Below, one piece after another: positions 44,518 to 53,502 of a DNA stretch of 60,719 nt; within the stretch, counting starts at the first letter, position 1; every line of letters starts with the position of its first letter. Source of the stretch: Bacteroidales bacterium (GTDB lineage: Bacteria > Bacteroidota > Bacteroidia > Bacteroidales > WCHB1-69); assembly GCA_017613015.1 (NCBI GenBank), contig JAGAEQ010000005.1, positions 1 through 60,719 on the forward strand, given 5' to 3'. A model generated the notes under the pieces. That model made no database searches, was not told where the DNA came from, and saw only the letters and a program-made list of their open reading frames with translations. The translations under genes were made by a program, and so were the position numbers.

Positions 44518-45992
44518 AAACAGTCATGAGAAAATCCGTTTTTATTGTTCTGTGCTTAGGCGCGTTCCTGCTCCTTCCCACCCAGGCCTCCGCCCAGAAA
44601 AAGGGGAAGAAGGAAAAGGTCAATTATGAGATTTCCATTTACTTGGAAGGCGTTCCCGACACCATGCTGTACATCGGCTACTACTACGCGGACAAGACCT
44701 ATTCCCGGGACTCTGTCTTTGTGGAGAAGCGCAAGCCCGGAACCTTCGTGTTCAAAGGCAGCGACACCTTGAGCAGGGGCGTGTACATCGTGGCTGGGCA
44801 GCGGAAGAACAAATACCTGGAGTTTCTGGTGGACACCTCCCGTTTTTTCTCCATACGGGCCACGGGGCTGAAGCCGCCTTTCTACGACGTGCTAAGCCAC
44901 CTGTCTTTTGAAAACTCTCCGGAAAACGATGTCTTTCTGGATTTTCAGCAGCAAATGGTGCGTTACCAGAGCCGGGTCATGGACTTGGGAAAATCCTACA
45001 AGCAGGAGGCGGATAAGGGCGAAAAGGCCAATAAGGAGATTCTTTCCCTGCTGAAATCGGAGCAGAGCCTGTGCCTGGACAGCATGCATGACTACACCGG
45101 GCAGATGATTTCCAGGCATCCGGACCACCTGTTTTCCAAAATACAGCGGATGAACATCGACATCAGCATCCCCGACAAGCCGGAAGGGGCGGATTCCGCA
45201 TGGGAGTACCGCTACTATGTCAATCATTATTGGGACAACACCGATTTGAGCGAAGACGGCTTGCTGATGTCCCCCTTGTTTTTCCCGAAACTGAAACGCT
45301 ATTACGAGGGTATTGTCCCCGTTTCCATCGACTCTATCATCAAATACACCGATTTGCTGGTGGAGAAGATCACTTCCAAGGAGCTGTTCAAGTACGTGGT
45401 CTGGTATGTGACCCACAAGTACGAGCGCGGACAGTACATCGGACAGGACGCGGTGTTTGTCCACATGGTGAAGACCTATTACGAGGCCGGACGCTGCCCT
45501 TGGGTGGAAGAGACCCAGTTAGAGGCCATGGTGGAGCGGGCGCACAAGCTGGATCCCATTCTGATAGGGAAGCAGGCGCCGCAGCTGTGGATGATGGACA
45601 CCTCCCGCACCCTGCATTCCAATTATGAATTCATGAAGCAGTTCACCATCATGTGGTTCTGGGATGTGGACTGCTCGCACTGCAAATCGGCCACGCCCAA
45701 ATTAGCGGAAATGTATAAACGTTTGAAAGACAGTTTGGATATAGAAGTGATGGCCATTTGCATGTCGGCGGACACGGTGGCGTGGAGACGCTACCTGCGG
45801 AACAACGACATGCCTTGGGTCAATGTGGGCGGCTACGTGGCGAATATCGATTTCATCAATGTGTACGATGTGCACTCCACGCCCTTCATTTATGTGCTGA
45901 ACCGTCAGAAACAGATTATTGTGAAAAAACTGCCGATAGAGGAGCTGGAGACGTTTCTCCGCCGCTATGCGAAAGGGGAAGTCAGGTACTGA
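44514..45992 (+). CDS. Exported DUF5106/thioredoxin-fold protein
   Basis: The 492-residue precursor has a signal peptide (FIVLCLGAFLLLPTQASA), a DUF4369-like N-terminal segment (about 30-130), a helical DUF5106-type middle and a C-terminal thioredoxin fold with the redox motif VDCSHCKSATP (cysteines near 387 and 390). The dipeptide Ser-His between the cysteines differs from those of the two TlpA-like proteins at 7742-9931. Bacteroidota carry many such periplasmic thiol proteins whose partners are unknown. ATG 44514 overlaps the kdsD stop by 4 bases. Confidence 0.82.
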   Translation: MKTVMRKSVFIVLCLGAFLLLPTQASAQKKGKKEKVNYEISIYLEGVPDTMLYIGYYYADKTYSRDSVFVEKRKPGTFVFKGSDTLSRGVYIVAGQRKNKYLEFLVDTSRFFSIRATGLKPPFYDVLSHLSFENSPENDVFLDFQQQMVRYQSRVMDLGKSYKQEADKGEKANKEILSLLKSEQSLCLDSMHDYTGQMISRHPDHLFSKIQRMNIDISIPDKPEGADSAWEYRYYVNHYWDNTDLSEDGLLMSPLFFPKLKRYYEGIVPVSIDSIIKYTDLLVEKITSKELFKYVVWYVTHKYERGQYIGQDAVFVHMVKTYYEAGRCPWVEETQLEAMVERAHKLDPILIGKQAPQLWMMDTSRTLHSNYEFMKQFTIMWFWDVDCSHCKSATPKLAEMYKRLKDSLDIEVMAICMSADTVAWRRYLRNNDMPWVNVGGYVANIDFINVYDVHSTPFIYVLNRQKQIIVKKLPIEELETFLRRYAKGEVRY

Positions 45993-46007
45993 TAAAAAAA
46001 CAAGCTT

Positions 46008-47402
46008 ATGAAAACCATACGGATTGTTGATATTCTGAAAAAAAGCGAAAACTACCTCCAGTCGGAGGTGAATGTGAAAGGATGGGTGAGAACCAAGCGC
46101 GGCAACAGCGCGGTCAATTTCATCGCCCTGAACGACGGATCCATTGTGCATTCCCTGCAAATCGTCGCCGATGTGGCCGCCTTCGATCCCGAACTGCTGA
46201 AAAAGGTCACCACGGGTGCTTGCCTGTCCGTGACCGGAACCTTGGTCTCGTCCATGGGGAAGGGCCAGACGGTGGAGATTCAGGCGAAGTACATTGAGGT
46301 GCTGGGTACGGCCGATCCGGAGAAATACCCTTTGCAGAAAAAGGGGCACAGCATGGAGTTCCTGCGCGAGATTGCCCATTTGCGCTTCCGCACCAATTAT
46401 TTCGGCTGCGTCATGCGTCTGCGCCACGCCATGGCGTTCGCCATACACCAGTATTTTAACGACCGGGGTTTCGTCTACCTGCACACGCCCCTGATTACGG
46501 GCAGCGACACGGAAGGCGCCGGGGAAATGTTCCAGGTGACCACCTTGGATATGGAGAACCTGCCGCGCACGCCGGAGGGTAAGGTGGACTACAGCAAGGA
46601 CTTTTTCGGAAAACTCACCAGCCTGACGGTCTCCGGGCAGCTTAACGGCGAACTGGGCGCGATGGCTTTGGGGAAAATCTACACCTTTGGCCCGACTTTC
46701 CGTGCCGAAAACTCCAATACGCCGAGGCATTTGGCCGAATTCTGGATGATTGAGCCGGAAATGGCCTTTTATGAAATCGAGGACAACATGGATTTGGCGG
46801 AGGATTTCATCCGCTACCTGGTGAACTACGCTTTGGAGCATAACGCGGACGATTTGCAGTTCCTGAACGACATGTTTGACAAGACTTTGCTGGAGCGGCT
46901 GCAATCGGTGGACAAGGAAGCCTTCGCCCGGCTGTCCTATACGGAAGCCATTGACATTCTGCTGAAATCCGGCCACAATTTTGAAGTGCCCGTGGAGTGG
47001 GGGATGGATCTGCAATCCGAGCACGAGCGTTTTCTGGTGGAACAGCATTGCCGCAAGCCGGTCATACTGACGGATTATCCGGAGGCCATCAAGGCGTTTT
47101 ACATGAAGCAGAACGACGACGGGAAGACCGTGCGCGGCATGGACATCCTTTTCCCGAAAATCGGGGAGATTATCGGCGGTTCGGAGCGCGAGGCCGATTT
47201 GGATAAGCTGCTGCGGGTGATTCGTTCCCGCCACATGAAGGAGGATGTGCTGGATTGGTACTTAGATACGCGCCGCTTCGGCACAGCACCGCACAGCGGT
47301 TTCGGACTGGGTTTCGAACGTCTGCTGCTTTTCGTCACCGGCATGGCCAACATTCGGGATGTCATCCCCTTTCCGCGCACACCACAAAACGCTGATTTCT
47401 AA
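46008..47402 (+). CDS. asnS: Asparaginyl-tRNA synthetase
   Basis: Charges tRNA-Asn. The 464-residue class IIb synthetase has an N-terminal anticodon-binding OB fold ([25 protein letters not shown]), the class II core with [67 protein letters not shown] (motif 2) and the C-terminal [31 protein letters not shown] (motif 3). AspRS is excluded by the Asn-type motif-2 and C-terminal sequences. Its TAA shares a base with the gldD ATG. Confidence 0.96.
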   Translation: MKTIRIVDILKKSENYLQSEVNVKGWVRTKRGNSAVNFIALNDGSIVHSLQIVADVAAFDPELLKKVTTGACLSVTGTLVSSMGKGQTVEIQAKYIEVLGTADPEKYPLQKKGHSMEFLREIAHLRFRTNYFGCVMRLRHAMAFAIHQYFNDRGFVYLHTPLITGSDTEGAGEMFQVTTLDMENLPRTPEGKVDYSKDFFGKLTSLTVSGQLNGELGAMALGKIYTFGPTFRAENSNTPRHLAEFWMIEPEMAFYEIEDNMDLAEDFIRYLVNYALEHNADDLQFLNDMFDKTLLERLQSVDKEAFARLSYTEAIDILLKSGHNFEVPVEWGMDLQSEHERFLVEQHCRKPVILTDYPEAIKAFYMKQNDDGKTVRGMDILFPKIGEIIGGSEREADLDKLLRVIRSRHMKEDVLDWYLDTRRFGTAPHSGFGLGFERLLLFVTGMANIRDVIPFPRTPQNADF

Positions 47403-47980
47403 TGCGTCGCCTCGTTTTTGCACTGCCGATGCTCGTCGCACTGCTGCTGTTTGCCTGTTCGGGGAAGGACTACACCCCCAAACCGAGGGCGTATTACCGC
47501 ATCTCTTTGCCGGAACCCGCCTATCAGCAGTGGGACACGAACTATCCCTATGCCTTTGCCTATTCCACGCATGCGGAAATCATTCCCCGGGAGGACCCGA
47601 ACGCCGAACCCTATTGGATCAACCTGCATTATCCGGCCTGGGACGCCACCTTGCATGTCAGCTACAAGCCGGTGCAGGGCAATCTGGACCAGTTGGTCGC
47701 GGACGCGCGTTTCTTCACCACCAAGCAGATTCCCAAGGCGGAGGACATGATAGAGACCGCCGTGCACGACACTTCCCGTCAGGTGTACGGACGAATTTAC
47801 GAGATTACAGGCGTGCATGTCGCCTGCCCTTACCAGTTCTGGCTGACGGACAGGAAGCGTCATTTTTTCCGCGCGGCCCTGTATTTCCATAGGGTTCCCA
47901 ACAACGACTCCATCGCGCCGGTGTTGCAATTCATTGAAAACGACATGCGGCATCTGGTGGAAACTTTCTCCTGGCGATAG
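47402..47980 (+). CDS. gldD: Gliding-motility lipoprotein GldD-like
   Basis: The 192-residue protein has a lipoprotein signal (VALLLFACSGK, Cys at about residue 19) followed by YTPKPRAYYRISLPEPAYQQWD, an opening typical of GldD. GldD was defined in Flavobacterium gliding; many non-gliding Bacteroidota keep it, and its precise job in T9SS or envelope function is unclear. The rest has no recognisable domain. ATG 47402 overlaps the asnS stop (TAATG). It is last in the kdsD operon; a perfect palindrome and a new promoter follow. Confidence 0.8.
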   Translation: MRRLVFALPMLVALLLFACSGKDYTPKPRAYYRISLPEPAYQQWDTNYPYAFAYSTHAEIIPREDPNAEPYWINLHYPAWDATLHVSYKPVQGNLDQLVADARFFTTKQIPKAEDMIETAVHDTSRQVYGRIYEITGVHVACPYQFWLTDRKRHFFRAALYFHRVPNNDSIAPVLQFIENDMRHLVETFSWR

Positions 47981-48001
47981 TCTGCGGCGGACACGTTTTT
48001 T

Positions 48002-48019
48002 CGGAAAAATATTTTTCCG
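48002..48019. promoter_or_regulatory. Perfect 18-bp palindrome upstream of prfB
   Basis: CGGAAAAATATTTTTCCG reads the same on both strands, with no loop. It lies 21 bases after the gldD stop and 33 bases before the prfB -7 box, i.e. around the -33 to -60 zone of that promoter. It could be an operator for a dimeric regulator; the absence of a loop argues against a terminator hairpin. Confidence 0.4.
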
Positions 48020-48051
48020 GCGGAAGCGGAGGTCTGCGGTGAAAAAATGAT

Positions 48052-48060
48052 TACTTTTGC
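48052..48060 (+). promoter_or_regulatory. Bacteroidota-type -7 box for prfB
   Basis: TACTTTTGC matches TAnnTTTG(C) and is 36 bases before the prfB ATG (48096). No clear -33 element; the palindrome at 48002-48019 lies upstream. Confidence 0.55.
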
Positions 48061-48095
48061 CTTTTGTATAACACATTTGCAAAACCGGAGAAATT

Positions 48096-49194
48096 ATGGT
48101 ACAACAAGACGCTATGGAAGGGCTGCGTGAGCGGCTGGGCGAGTTACGGAGGTGTCTTTGACGTCGATCGTAAGCGGGAGGAGATAAAAACGAGGGAGAC
48201 GCAAACGCAGGAGGCCGGATTTTGGGATGACCCCAAGAAGGCTGAAGCCGAGCTAAAATCCATTAATTTGCTGAAAACATGGACGAAAGCCTACGATGAG
48301 GCGGAAAACGCCGTTTCGGAGGCAGAGGTGGCTTTGGAGTTTTTTGAAACCGGGGAGATGGAGGAGTCCGAGTGCGACCAGCATTATGCGAAAGCCCTGC
48401 AAGCGATAGAGGAACTGGAGTTCAAGAACATGATGAACGATGAGGAGGACCGTTTGTCGGCCACCCTCACCCTGAATTCCGGCGCGGGCGGCACCGAAAG
48501 CCAGGACTGGGCGGAGATGCTGCTGCGCATGTATGTGCGTTGGGCGGAGGACCACCACTACCAGGTGCGCGAGCTGGACCGTTTGGACGGGGACGTGGCT
48601 GGTATCAAATCTGTAACCATCGAAATAGAAGGGGATTACGTGTATGGAAACCTGAAAGGGGAGAGTGGCGTGCACCGGCTGGTGCGCATTTCCCCTTTTG
48701 ATTCCGCGGCACGCCGCCACACTTCCTTCGCCTCGGTCTTTGTGTGCCCTGTGGTGGACGACAACATCCAAATCGAAATCAAACCGGCGGACATCAGCTG
48801 GGACACTTTCCGTTCCGGAGGCCCCGGCGGCCAGAATGTGAACAAGGTGGAGACCGCCGTGCGCCTGCATCACCACCCGACGGGCATCGTCATAGAGTGC
48901 CAGGTCACCCGTTTCCAGTTGCAGAACAAGGAGAAAGCCCTGCAAATGCTGAAATCCCGGCTGTATGAGATGGAGTTGCAGAAAAAATATGCGAAAATCA
49001 GCGAAATGGAAAGCGGAAAGAAAAAAATCGAGTGGGGTTCCCAAATCCGCAATTACATTCTGCATCCCTATAAACTGGTGAAAGACAACCGGACAGGCAT
49101 GGAAACCTCCAACACTCAAGGGGTGCTGGACGGGGACATTGACGGCTTTTTGAAAGCCTACCTGATGGAATTCGGACGCGGGCGCGGACAATAA
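48096..49194 (+). CDS. prfB: Peptide chain release factor 2, programmed +1 frameshift
   Basis: Releases peptides at UGA and UAA. The gene reads ATG 48096 for 21 codons to an in-frame TGA at 48159-48161; a +1 shift skips T48159 and continues from GAC 48160 to the TAA at 49194, giving about 365 residues. The coding sequence is therefore join(48096..48158, 48160..49194). At the shift site the text is CGGAGG-TGT-CTT-TGA-C: a Shine-Dalgarno-like GGAGG three bases before the slippery CTT, and TGA-C after it, the same spacing as the classic site. Downstream are [19 protein letters not shown], the codon-recognition region and the GGQ peptidyl-hydrolysis motif ([14 protein letters not shown]). RF2 thus regulates its own level: low RF2 favours the shift. 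Confidence 0.95.
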
Positions 49195-49242
49195 CACGCC
49201 TTTTTCCGCGTTGTATAAGGCAGATGCTAAAACCTTTCAAAA

Positions 49243-50799
49243 ATGTCTGACCGTATCCGTATTTTGTGGGCCGATGACGAAATGGAGCTGTTGAACCCCT
49301 ATATCCGTTTTCTGGAGGCCAAAGGTTATGAAGTGATTCCCGTTTTAAGCGGCAACGAGGCCATAGACAAGCTGGACGGGGAGGTTGTGGACATTGTTTT
49401 TCTGGATGAGAACATGCCGGGCATATCGGGCATAGACACCATACAGCGTATCAAAAACAAACGTCCGTCGCTTCCTATCGTAATGATTACCAAGAGCGAA
49501 GAGGAGCGTATCATGGAAGAGGCCATAGGCTCCAACATCAGCGATTATCTGGTGAAGCCGGTGCAGCCGATGCAGATTCTGCATTGTTTGAAAAAGCACA
49601 CGGAGAACCAGCGGCTTATCACGGAAAAAAGCACCCTGGACTACCAGCAGTCGTTCAGGGAGTTGTCGTTCAAGATGATGGAGGCCCGCACGCCGGACGA
49701 CTGGAAGGACATTTACCGCGACATGGTGTATTGGGAGATGGAACTGGGCAAAAGCACCGACACCAACATCCGGGAAATTTACTATACCCAAAAAAAAGAG
49801 GCCAACACCCTGTTTTCCAAATTTATCGCCAAAAATTACACGGATTGGCTAGGCGGAAAGGACGCGCAGCGTCCGCTGATGTCGCATACCTTGCTGAGAG
49901 AGTGTATGTTCCCCTGCCTTAACGAGGCGGCACCCACCGTGCTGTTGGTGATAGACAACCTCCGTTACGACCATTGGCGCGCCATTCACCCCTTGGTTTC
50001 CGAATACTATCGGGTGGACCGTGACGAATTGTATTACAGTATTCTGCCGACGGCCACGCAATACGCCCGCAACAGCCTTTTCGCCGGACTGCTCCCTTCC
50101 CAGATTGAAAAAATCTATCCCGATTTGTGGCTGAACGAGAACGACGAGGGCAACAAAAACATGAAGGAGCCCGAACTGCTGTCCTCCTACCTGAAACGTT
50201 GCGGCAAAAACCTGAAACACTATTATTACAAGGTACTGAATGTGGATTTCGGCAAGAAAGTCAATGAGCGTTTCGCCTCCCTGCTGGATAACTCCCTGAT
50301 TGTCGGCGTGTACAATTTTGTGGACATGCTTTCCCATGCCCACGCGGAAACCGACGTGATACGGCATCTGGCCAACGACGAACAGTCCTACCGGGGGGTG
50401 GTGAAATCCTGGTTCGAGCATTCGCAGGTGCTTGAGCTGCTGCGTTATCTGTCGGAGAAGAAAATCCGGGTCTTCATCACCACGGATCACGGCACCATAC
50501 GCATCAAAAATCCGGTCCGCATTCAGGCTGACCGGGAGACTAACACCAACCTGCGCTACAAGGTGGGGCGCAACCTTTCCCTGGACGATCGCGATGTGTT
50601 TGTGGTCTCCAATCCCGATGCGGTCTACCTGCCCCGGCTCAACGTGTCCTCCAAGTACGTTTTCGCCACCAACGAGCAGTTTTTTGTGTATCCGAATAAT
50701 TTCACCCATTTCTCCAATTATTACAAAAACACCTTCCAGCACGGGGGTGTTTCCATGGAAGAAATGCTGGTGCCGTTTATCAGTCTTACCCCCCGTTGA
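49243..50799 (+). CDS. porX: T9SS response regulator PorX (receiver + PglZ domain)
   Basis: Cytoplasmic regulator of type IX secretion. The 518-residue protein has a CheY-like receiver with acidic pocket ADDE (10-13), phosphoacceptor Asp55 (VFLDENMPG) and the Thr/Lys of MITKSEEE...YLVKPVQP; then a helical linker and a PglZ/alkaline-phosphatase-fold domain from about residue 225 (TVLLVIDNLRYDHWRAIHPL, PTATQYARNSLFAGLLPSQ, TTDHGTIRIKNPV). This receiver-PglZ pairing is PorX. In Porphyromonas, PorX works with the kinase PorY and the ECF factor SigP; neither is encoded here. It follows prfB by 48 bases and ends 2 bases before the M16 gene. Confidence 0.93.
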   Translation: MSDRIRILWADDEMELLNPYIRFLEAKGYEVIPVLSGNEAIDKLDGEVVDIVFLDENMPGISGIDTIQRIKNKRPSLPIVMITKSEEERIMEEAIGSNISDYLVKPVQPMQILHCLKKHTENQRLITEKSTLDYQQSFRELSFKMMEARTPDDWKDIYRDMVYWEMELGKSTDTNIREIYYTQKKEANTLFSKFIAKNYTDWLGGKDAQRPLMSHTLLRECMFPCLNEAAPTVLLVIDNLRYDHWRAIHPLVSEYYRVDRDELYYSILPTATQYARNSLFAGLLPSQIEKIYPDLWLNENDEGNKNMKEPELLSSYLKRCGKNLKHYYYKVLNVDFGKKVNERFASLLDNSLIVGVYNFVDMLSHAHAETDVIRHLANDEQSYRGVVKSWFEHSQVLELLRYLSEKKIRVFITTDHGTIRIKNPVRIQADRETNTNLRYKVGRNLSLDDRDVFVVSNPDAVYLPRLNVSSKYVFATNEQFFVYPNNFTHFSNYYKNTFQHGGVSMEEMLVPFISLTPR

Positions 50800-50801
50800 T
50801 T

Positions 50802-52088
50802 ATGCGTTTGGACAGAAGCCTTGCGCCTGCGTTGCATCCCTTTGCGTATCCCGGCCTGTGTGCGCCGGAGCCCTTGCGCTTGTCCAACGGCATCCCGTGC
50901 AGCCTCTTTCACCAGGAGGATTACCGCATTGTCCGTCTGGACCTTCGTGTGCAGGCGGGGGCTTGCCATCAGTCCGAGCCCGGCCTGGCCTTGGCAACCG
51001 TCAAAATGTTGCAGGAAGGCACGCAGGCGCATCCTTCGGAAAGCTGGATGGAATGCCTGGATTTTGAAGGGGCTTTTCTGGAACTGACCTCCAACCGCGA
51101 TACCGCCTGCATCAGCGTGCATTTCCCTTCCGAAGCGGCGGAGCCCGTGCTGAACCTGTTGAAGGAAATGCTTTTGTGTCCGCTTTTTTCCGAGGAACGT
51201 CTGCGCATTGTGCAGGTGCAGCAGCAGCAGACCTTGGCCATACATGCGGAGAAAACCGCCTATGTGGCCTACCGCGCCTTGGCGGAAGCCTTGTTCGGGA
51301 GCACGCATCCCTACGGGAGCCATTTGAAGGTCGAGGATGTGGAAGCCTGGGACACTGCCCGTATCGCCGGTTTTTTCAAGCGGCATTACGTGCCCTCCGC
51401 CATGCGCGTTTATGTGGCGGGGAACCTGACACCGGCCTTGCGCCGTCAGTTGGACCGGACATTGGGCTCCCTTCCCTGTGGCGGGGAGGTGGCGAAGCCT
51501 GTCGTCGGCAGGGATTTTCTTCCGCCGGTGCGGAAAAGGATAGCGAAAGCGGGCAGCGTGCAGTCCAGCATCTGCATGGGGCGCGTGGTGTGCAACCGCG
51601 CCCATCCGGATTGGATGCGGCTTTGCGTCACCAACCGTATTTTGGGAGGCTATTTCGGATCCCGCCTGATGACCGAGATACGGGAGCGCAGCGGTCTGGC
51701 CTACGGCATCTATTCCCATGCGGTATCCCTGCAACACGCGGGTATGCTGTATATCGCCGCCGATGTCAATGCGGAGGCGGAGACGGAAGCCGTGGCGAAA
51801 ATACGGGCGGAAATGCGGCGGCTTTGCGATGAGCCCATGCCGGAAGAGGAGCTTGCCCGGGTCAAACGCTACGAGTCCGGCAGCCTGCTCCGCAGTTTCG
51901 ACGGTTTGTTCGCCCAGATGGAACGCTGCATGGAAGCGGACGCCTTTGGCATGGACGCCTCCTATTGGGAACGGTATTTTCAGACCTTGGCCGCCTTCAC
52001 CTGCGAGGATGTGCGGGAGACGGCGCGTCGTTATTTGGATCCGAATCAGATGAGTGAAGTGGTGGTAGGGCCGCCACGCAATACATAA
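50802..52088 (+). CDS. M16-family (insulinase-like) protein lacking the zinc motif
   Basis: The 428-residue protein aligns with single-chain M16 peptidases: N-terminal substrate/zinc domain to about residue 220, then the second domain with ERSGLAYGIYSHAVSLQ (the Arg/Tyr-type motif) near 305-320. At the place of the HxxEH zinc signature, GLALATVKMLQEGT at residues 61-74 stands where GLAHFLEHMLFEGT is usual, so His, Glu and His are Leu, Val and Lys. It is therefore very likely not a peptidase by itself, like the alpha subunit of mitochondrial processing peptidase. There is no signal peptide and no catalytic partner gene beside it. It starts 2 bases after porX. Confidence 0.85.
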   Translation: MRLDRSLAPALHPFAYPGLCAPEPLRLSNGIPCSLFHQEDYRIVRLDLRVQAGACHQSEPGLALATVKMLQEGTQAHPSESWMECLDFEGAFLELTSNRDTACISVHFPSEAAEPVLNLLKEMLLCPLFSEERLRIVQVQQQQTLAIHAEKTAYVAYRALAEALFGSTHPYGSHLKVEDVEAWDTARIAGFFKRHYVPSAMRVYVAGNLTPALRRQLDRTLGSLPCGGEVAKPVVGRDFLPPVRKRIAKAGSVQSSICMGRVVCNRAHPDWMRLCVTNRILGGYFGSRLMTEIRERSGLAYGIYSHAVSLQHAGMLYIAADVNAEAETEAVAKIRAEMRRLCDEPMPEEELARVKRYESGSLLRSFDGLFAQMERCMEADAFGMDASYWERYFQTLAAFTCEDVRETARRYLDPNQMSEVVVGPPRNT

Positions 52089-52097
52089 ACCGAAGCT

Positions 52098-53261
52098 ATG
52101 GAAACCCATGCGAAAATTTTAGTGGTCGATGACGAGACTTCCATTTGTGAAGCTTTAAAGGAAGTGCTTGAATATGAATCTTATGCCGTAACTACGGCGA
52201 CAAAGGCGGCGGACGCGTTGAACATACTGGAGAACGAGGCTTACGATGCCGTGATCAGTGACATAAAAATGCCCGAAACGGACGGCTTGGAGCTTTTGGA
52301 GAAAATCCGCCAGCTCAGTGATGTGCCCGTGCTGATGATGACGGGGCACGGGGATATAGAGACCGCCGTCACCGCTTTGAAGTCAGGCGCGTTTGACTTT
52401 ATCACCAAACCTTTGGATTTGAACCGTTTGCTTATTTCCGTGCGGCATGCTTTGGAACGCCAGTCCCTGGTCAGGGAAACTCGTCAGCTGAAACGCAAGG
52501 TGAATCGCCGCTACGACATCATTGGGGAATCCCCGGCCATTCAGGAGCTGAAGACCATCATTGACAAAGTCGCTCCGACGGAGGCCAGGGTGCTGATTAC
52601 CGGAGAGAACGGCACGGGCAAGGAGTTGGTGGCGCATTGGCTGCATGAGAAAAGTCCCCGCGCCGGACAGGCTTTCGTGGAGGTGAATTGCGCGGCTATT
52701 CCTTCAGAATTGATTGAAAGCGAGTTGTTCGGACACGAAAAGGGGTCGTTTACCTCGGCCATCAGGCAGCGCAAGGGCAATTTCGAGCTGGCCGATCACG
52801 GGACTTTGTTTCTGGACGAGGTGGGGGACATGAGCCTTTCCGCCCAAGCCAAGGTGCTGCGGGCCTTGCAGGAGAACCAGATCATGCGCGTGGGTGGAGA
52901 GAAGAAAATCCCTGTTGATGTGCGGGTGATTTCGGCCACCAACAAGGATTTGCGCCAGGAAATCGAGGACAAGAACTTCCGGGAGGACCTGTACCACCGC
53001 CTGGGGGTGATTCTGATTCATGTGCCGGCTTTGCGGGAGCGTCTGGAGGACATTCCGCTTTTGGCGGAGCATTTCATGCAGCTGGCCTGCGAACAGCAGA
53101 ACATGCCCCGGCGGCAGTTCACCGAAAGCGCTTACGAGGCCTTGAAAAGCCTTCCGTGGCGCGGAAACATCCGCGAATTGGGCAACATGGTGGAGCGCCT
53201 GCTGATTCTCTGCGACACCGCCATCACCGGTGACGACGTACTGCGCTATGCCAACCGGTGA
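52098..53261 (+). CDS. NtrC-type sigma54-activator response regulator without HTH
   Basis: The 387-residue protein has a receiver (DDETS at 11-15, phosphoacceptor Asp55 in VISDIKMPETDG, Lys in FITKPLDL) and an AAA+ domain with Walker A GENGTGKE (169-176), Walker B LFLDE (237-241) and the arginine-finger region near 290-300. The sigma54-contacting loop reads GSFTSA (216-221) rather than GAFTGA. The protein ends right after the AAA+ C-terminal helices (LLILCDTAITGDDVLRYANR), so the DNA-binding Fis-type HTH is missing. It could act on sigma54 from solution, or on something else. Its kinase partner is not adjacent. It is 9 bases after the M16 gene and closes the prfB-porX-M16 block. Confidence 0.88.
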   Translation: METHAKILVVDDETSICEALKEVLEYESYAVTTATKAADALNILENEAYDAVISDIKMPETDGLELLEKIRQLSDVPVLMMTGHGDIETAVTALKSGAFDFITKPLDLNRLLISVRHALERQSLVRETRQLKRKVNRRYDIIGESPAIQELKTIIDKVAPTEARVLITGENGTGKELVAHWLHEKSPRAGQAFVEVNCAAIPSELIESELFGHEKGSFTSAIRQRKGNFELADHGTLFLDEVGDMSLSAQAKVLRALQENQIMRVGGEKKIPVDVRVISATNKDLRQEIEDKNFREDLYHRLGVILIHVPALRERLEDIPLLAEHFMQLACEQQNMPRRQFTESAYEALKSLPWRGNIRELGNMVERLLILCDTAITGDDVLRYANR

Positions 53262-53502
53262 TAACGGAAATTCCATGGAAAAGAAACACTTTCCCGGCAA
53301 CGAAGTCCTTCGTTGCTTCCATTACGCCGCGAGTGAACGTGTCGGATAATTGGAAATAGTGAACTTCATTCCAAAAAATGGCAGAAAATATGCAATAACG
53401 GCGTTTCTGGGGAATTTGAAATTCAAAACTCTGGATACCGGACAGAATCCGGGATAATGCCTAGACGGTTATGGATATGTTGCGTTGAGTGAAAACGTAC
53501 GC
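53262..53502. other. Convergent gap with inverted repeats
   Basis: A 241-base stretch between two convergent genes. It contains GCAACGAAG-TC-CTTCGTTGC (53297-53316), a near-perfect hairpin without a T-run, and nested A/T-rich inverted repeats at 53412-53427 (GAATTTGAAATTC and TTTGAAATTCAAA). CCGGA-N5-TCCGG lies near 53438. These may mark transcript ends for both genes. No open frame here has coding character. Confidence 0.5.

Noticed and set aside
48064..48095. An earlier in-frame start for prfB in the main frame
   Set aside because: It would replace the conserved frame-0 start and recoding site with residues unlike RF2; the site at 48156-48162 explains the gene completely.
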